Assembly (NCBI RefSeq): GCF_009689585.1
Contig: NZ_AP018694.1
Span: 1,364,001-1,428,000 of the forward strand
Source of the DNA: Aquipluma nitroreducens
GTDB lineage: Bacteria; Bacteroidota; Bacteroidia; Bacteroidales; Prolixibacteraceae
Reading direction: 5' to 3'
Length of the DNA stretch: 64,000 bases
Part shown: positions 63,880 through 64,000 of the stretch, one piece after another
Layout of the letters: each line of letters begins with the position of its first letter
Numbering within the stretch: the stretch's first letter is position 1
Translations under genes and position numbers: made by a program
The notes under the pieces: model-generated
What the model saw: only the letters and a program-made list of their open reading frames with translations
Told to the model about the DNA's origin: nothing
Databases searched by the model: none

Positions 63880-63955
63880 AATTTGTTGCAGAAAGTTTAG
63901 ACTTCGTTTGACTGTTTGGATATATTATCCCAGCCAGACAAAGAGTTTTCCAAGG

Positions 63956-63998
63956 GTACTCTTCAGATCGGGTCACCCGATTAGAAGAGTACTTTTTT
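63956..63998 (+). terminator. Second hairpin at the window end
   Basis: GTACTCTTC (63956-63964) pairs with GAAGAGTAC (63984-63992), with an inner CGGGT/ACCCG stem, followed by six T. It may be a backup terminator, or it may end a short transcript in the 160-base stretch after SusD, which otherwise shows no gene. Confidence 0.7.
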
Positions 63999-64000
63999 AT

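Overview
The window looks like the chromosome of a free-living Bacteroidota bacterium. The signs are a SusC/SusD pair with an STN-domain TonB receptor, an ECF sigma/FecR pair, several upstream sites matching the Bacteroidota -7 box TAnnTTTG, weak Shine-Dalgarno signals and dispersed intergenic repeats. A relative of Marinilabiliales/Prolixibacteraceae is a reasonable guess, but it is an inference. I found no rRNA, tRNA or CRISPR array.

1-11.1 kb is mixed housekeeping and accessory DNA: a small exported protein, ftsE, a family-4 glycosyltransferase, murB, a minus-strand group (enolase-superfamily epimerase, DUF2007 protein, two methyltransferases), a creD/winged-helix regulator/membrane-protein group with a repeated palindromic operator, and a type II restriction-modification pair (ApaLI-like endonuclease plus methyltransferase) whose methyltransferase carries a +1 frameshift.

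11.4-15.8 kb (minus strand) is an unusual cassette. An ArsM-like methyltransferase is followed by a 31-residue Cys-containing peptide gene (14826-14921), a radical SAM/SPASM protein, a DUF1847 Cys-rich protein and a thioredoxin-thioredoxin reductase fusion. It resembles a RiPP maturation cassette tied to metalloid or thiol chemistry, and it is one of the two best candidates for an undescribed system here.

16.1-39.8 kb (plus strand) is a complete extracellular contractile injection system (eCIS, related to Afp/PVC/MAC/AlgoCIS): DUF4255 terminator protein, unknown protein, one oversized sheath, two tube proteins, DUF5908, LysM protein, VgrG-like spike, PAAR tip, gp25 and gpJ baseplate proteins, Afp12-like protein, a 1443-residue PKD protein, tape-measure protein, a DUF4157/OmpA-like/metalloprotease candidate cargo, an unknown protein and an AAA+ ATPase. 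The sheath insertion and the two-HExxH cargo are notable.

39.9-45.6 kb holds an acyltransferase, a DUF1761 protein and two DUF3857/transglutaminase-like proteins. 45.8-53.3 kb is a carbohydrate-utilisation operon (GH43, sialate O-acetylesterase-type esterase, alpha/beta hydrolase, parallel beta-helix lipoprotein, GH2) with a near-consensus promoter. 53.4-56.8 kb (minus strand) encodes an exported rubrerythrin, a two-component system and a DUF2231 membrane protein. 57.0-63.9 kb encodes sigma/FecR/SusC/SusD. SusC is split by a frameshift at a G7 tract, which is either phase variation, a mutation or a sequence error.
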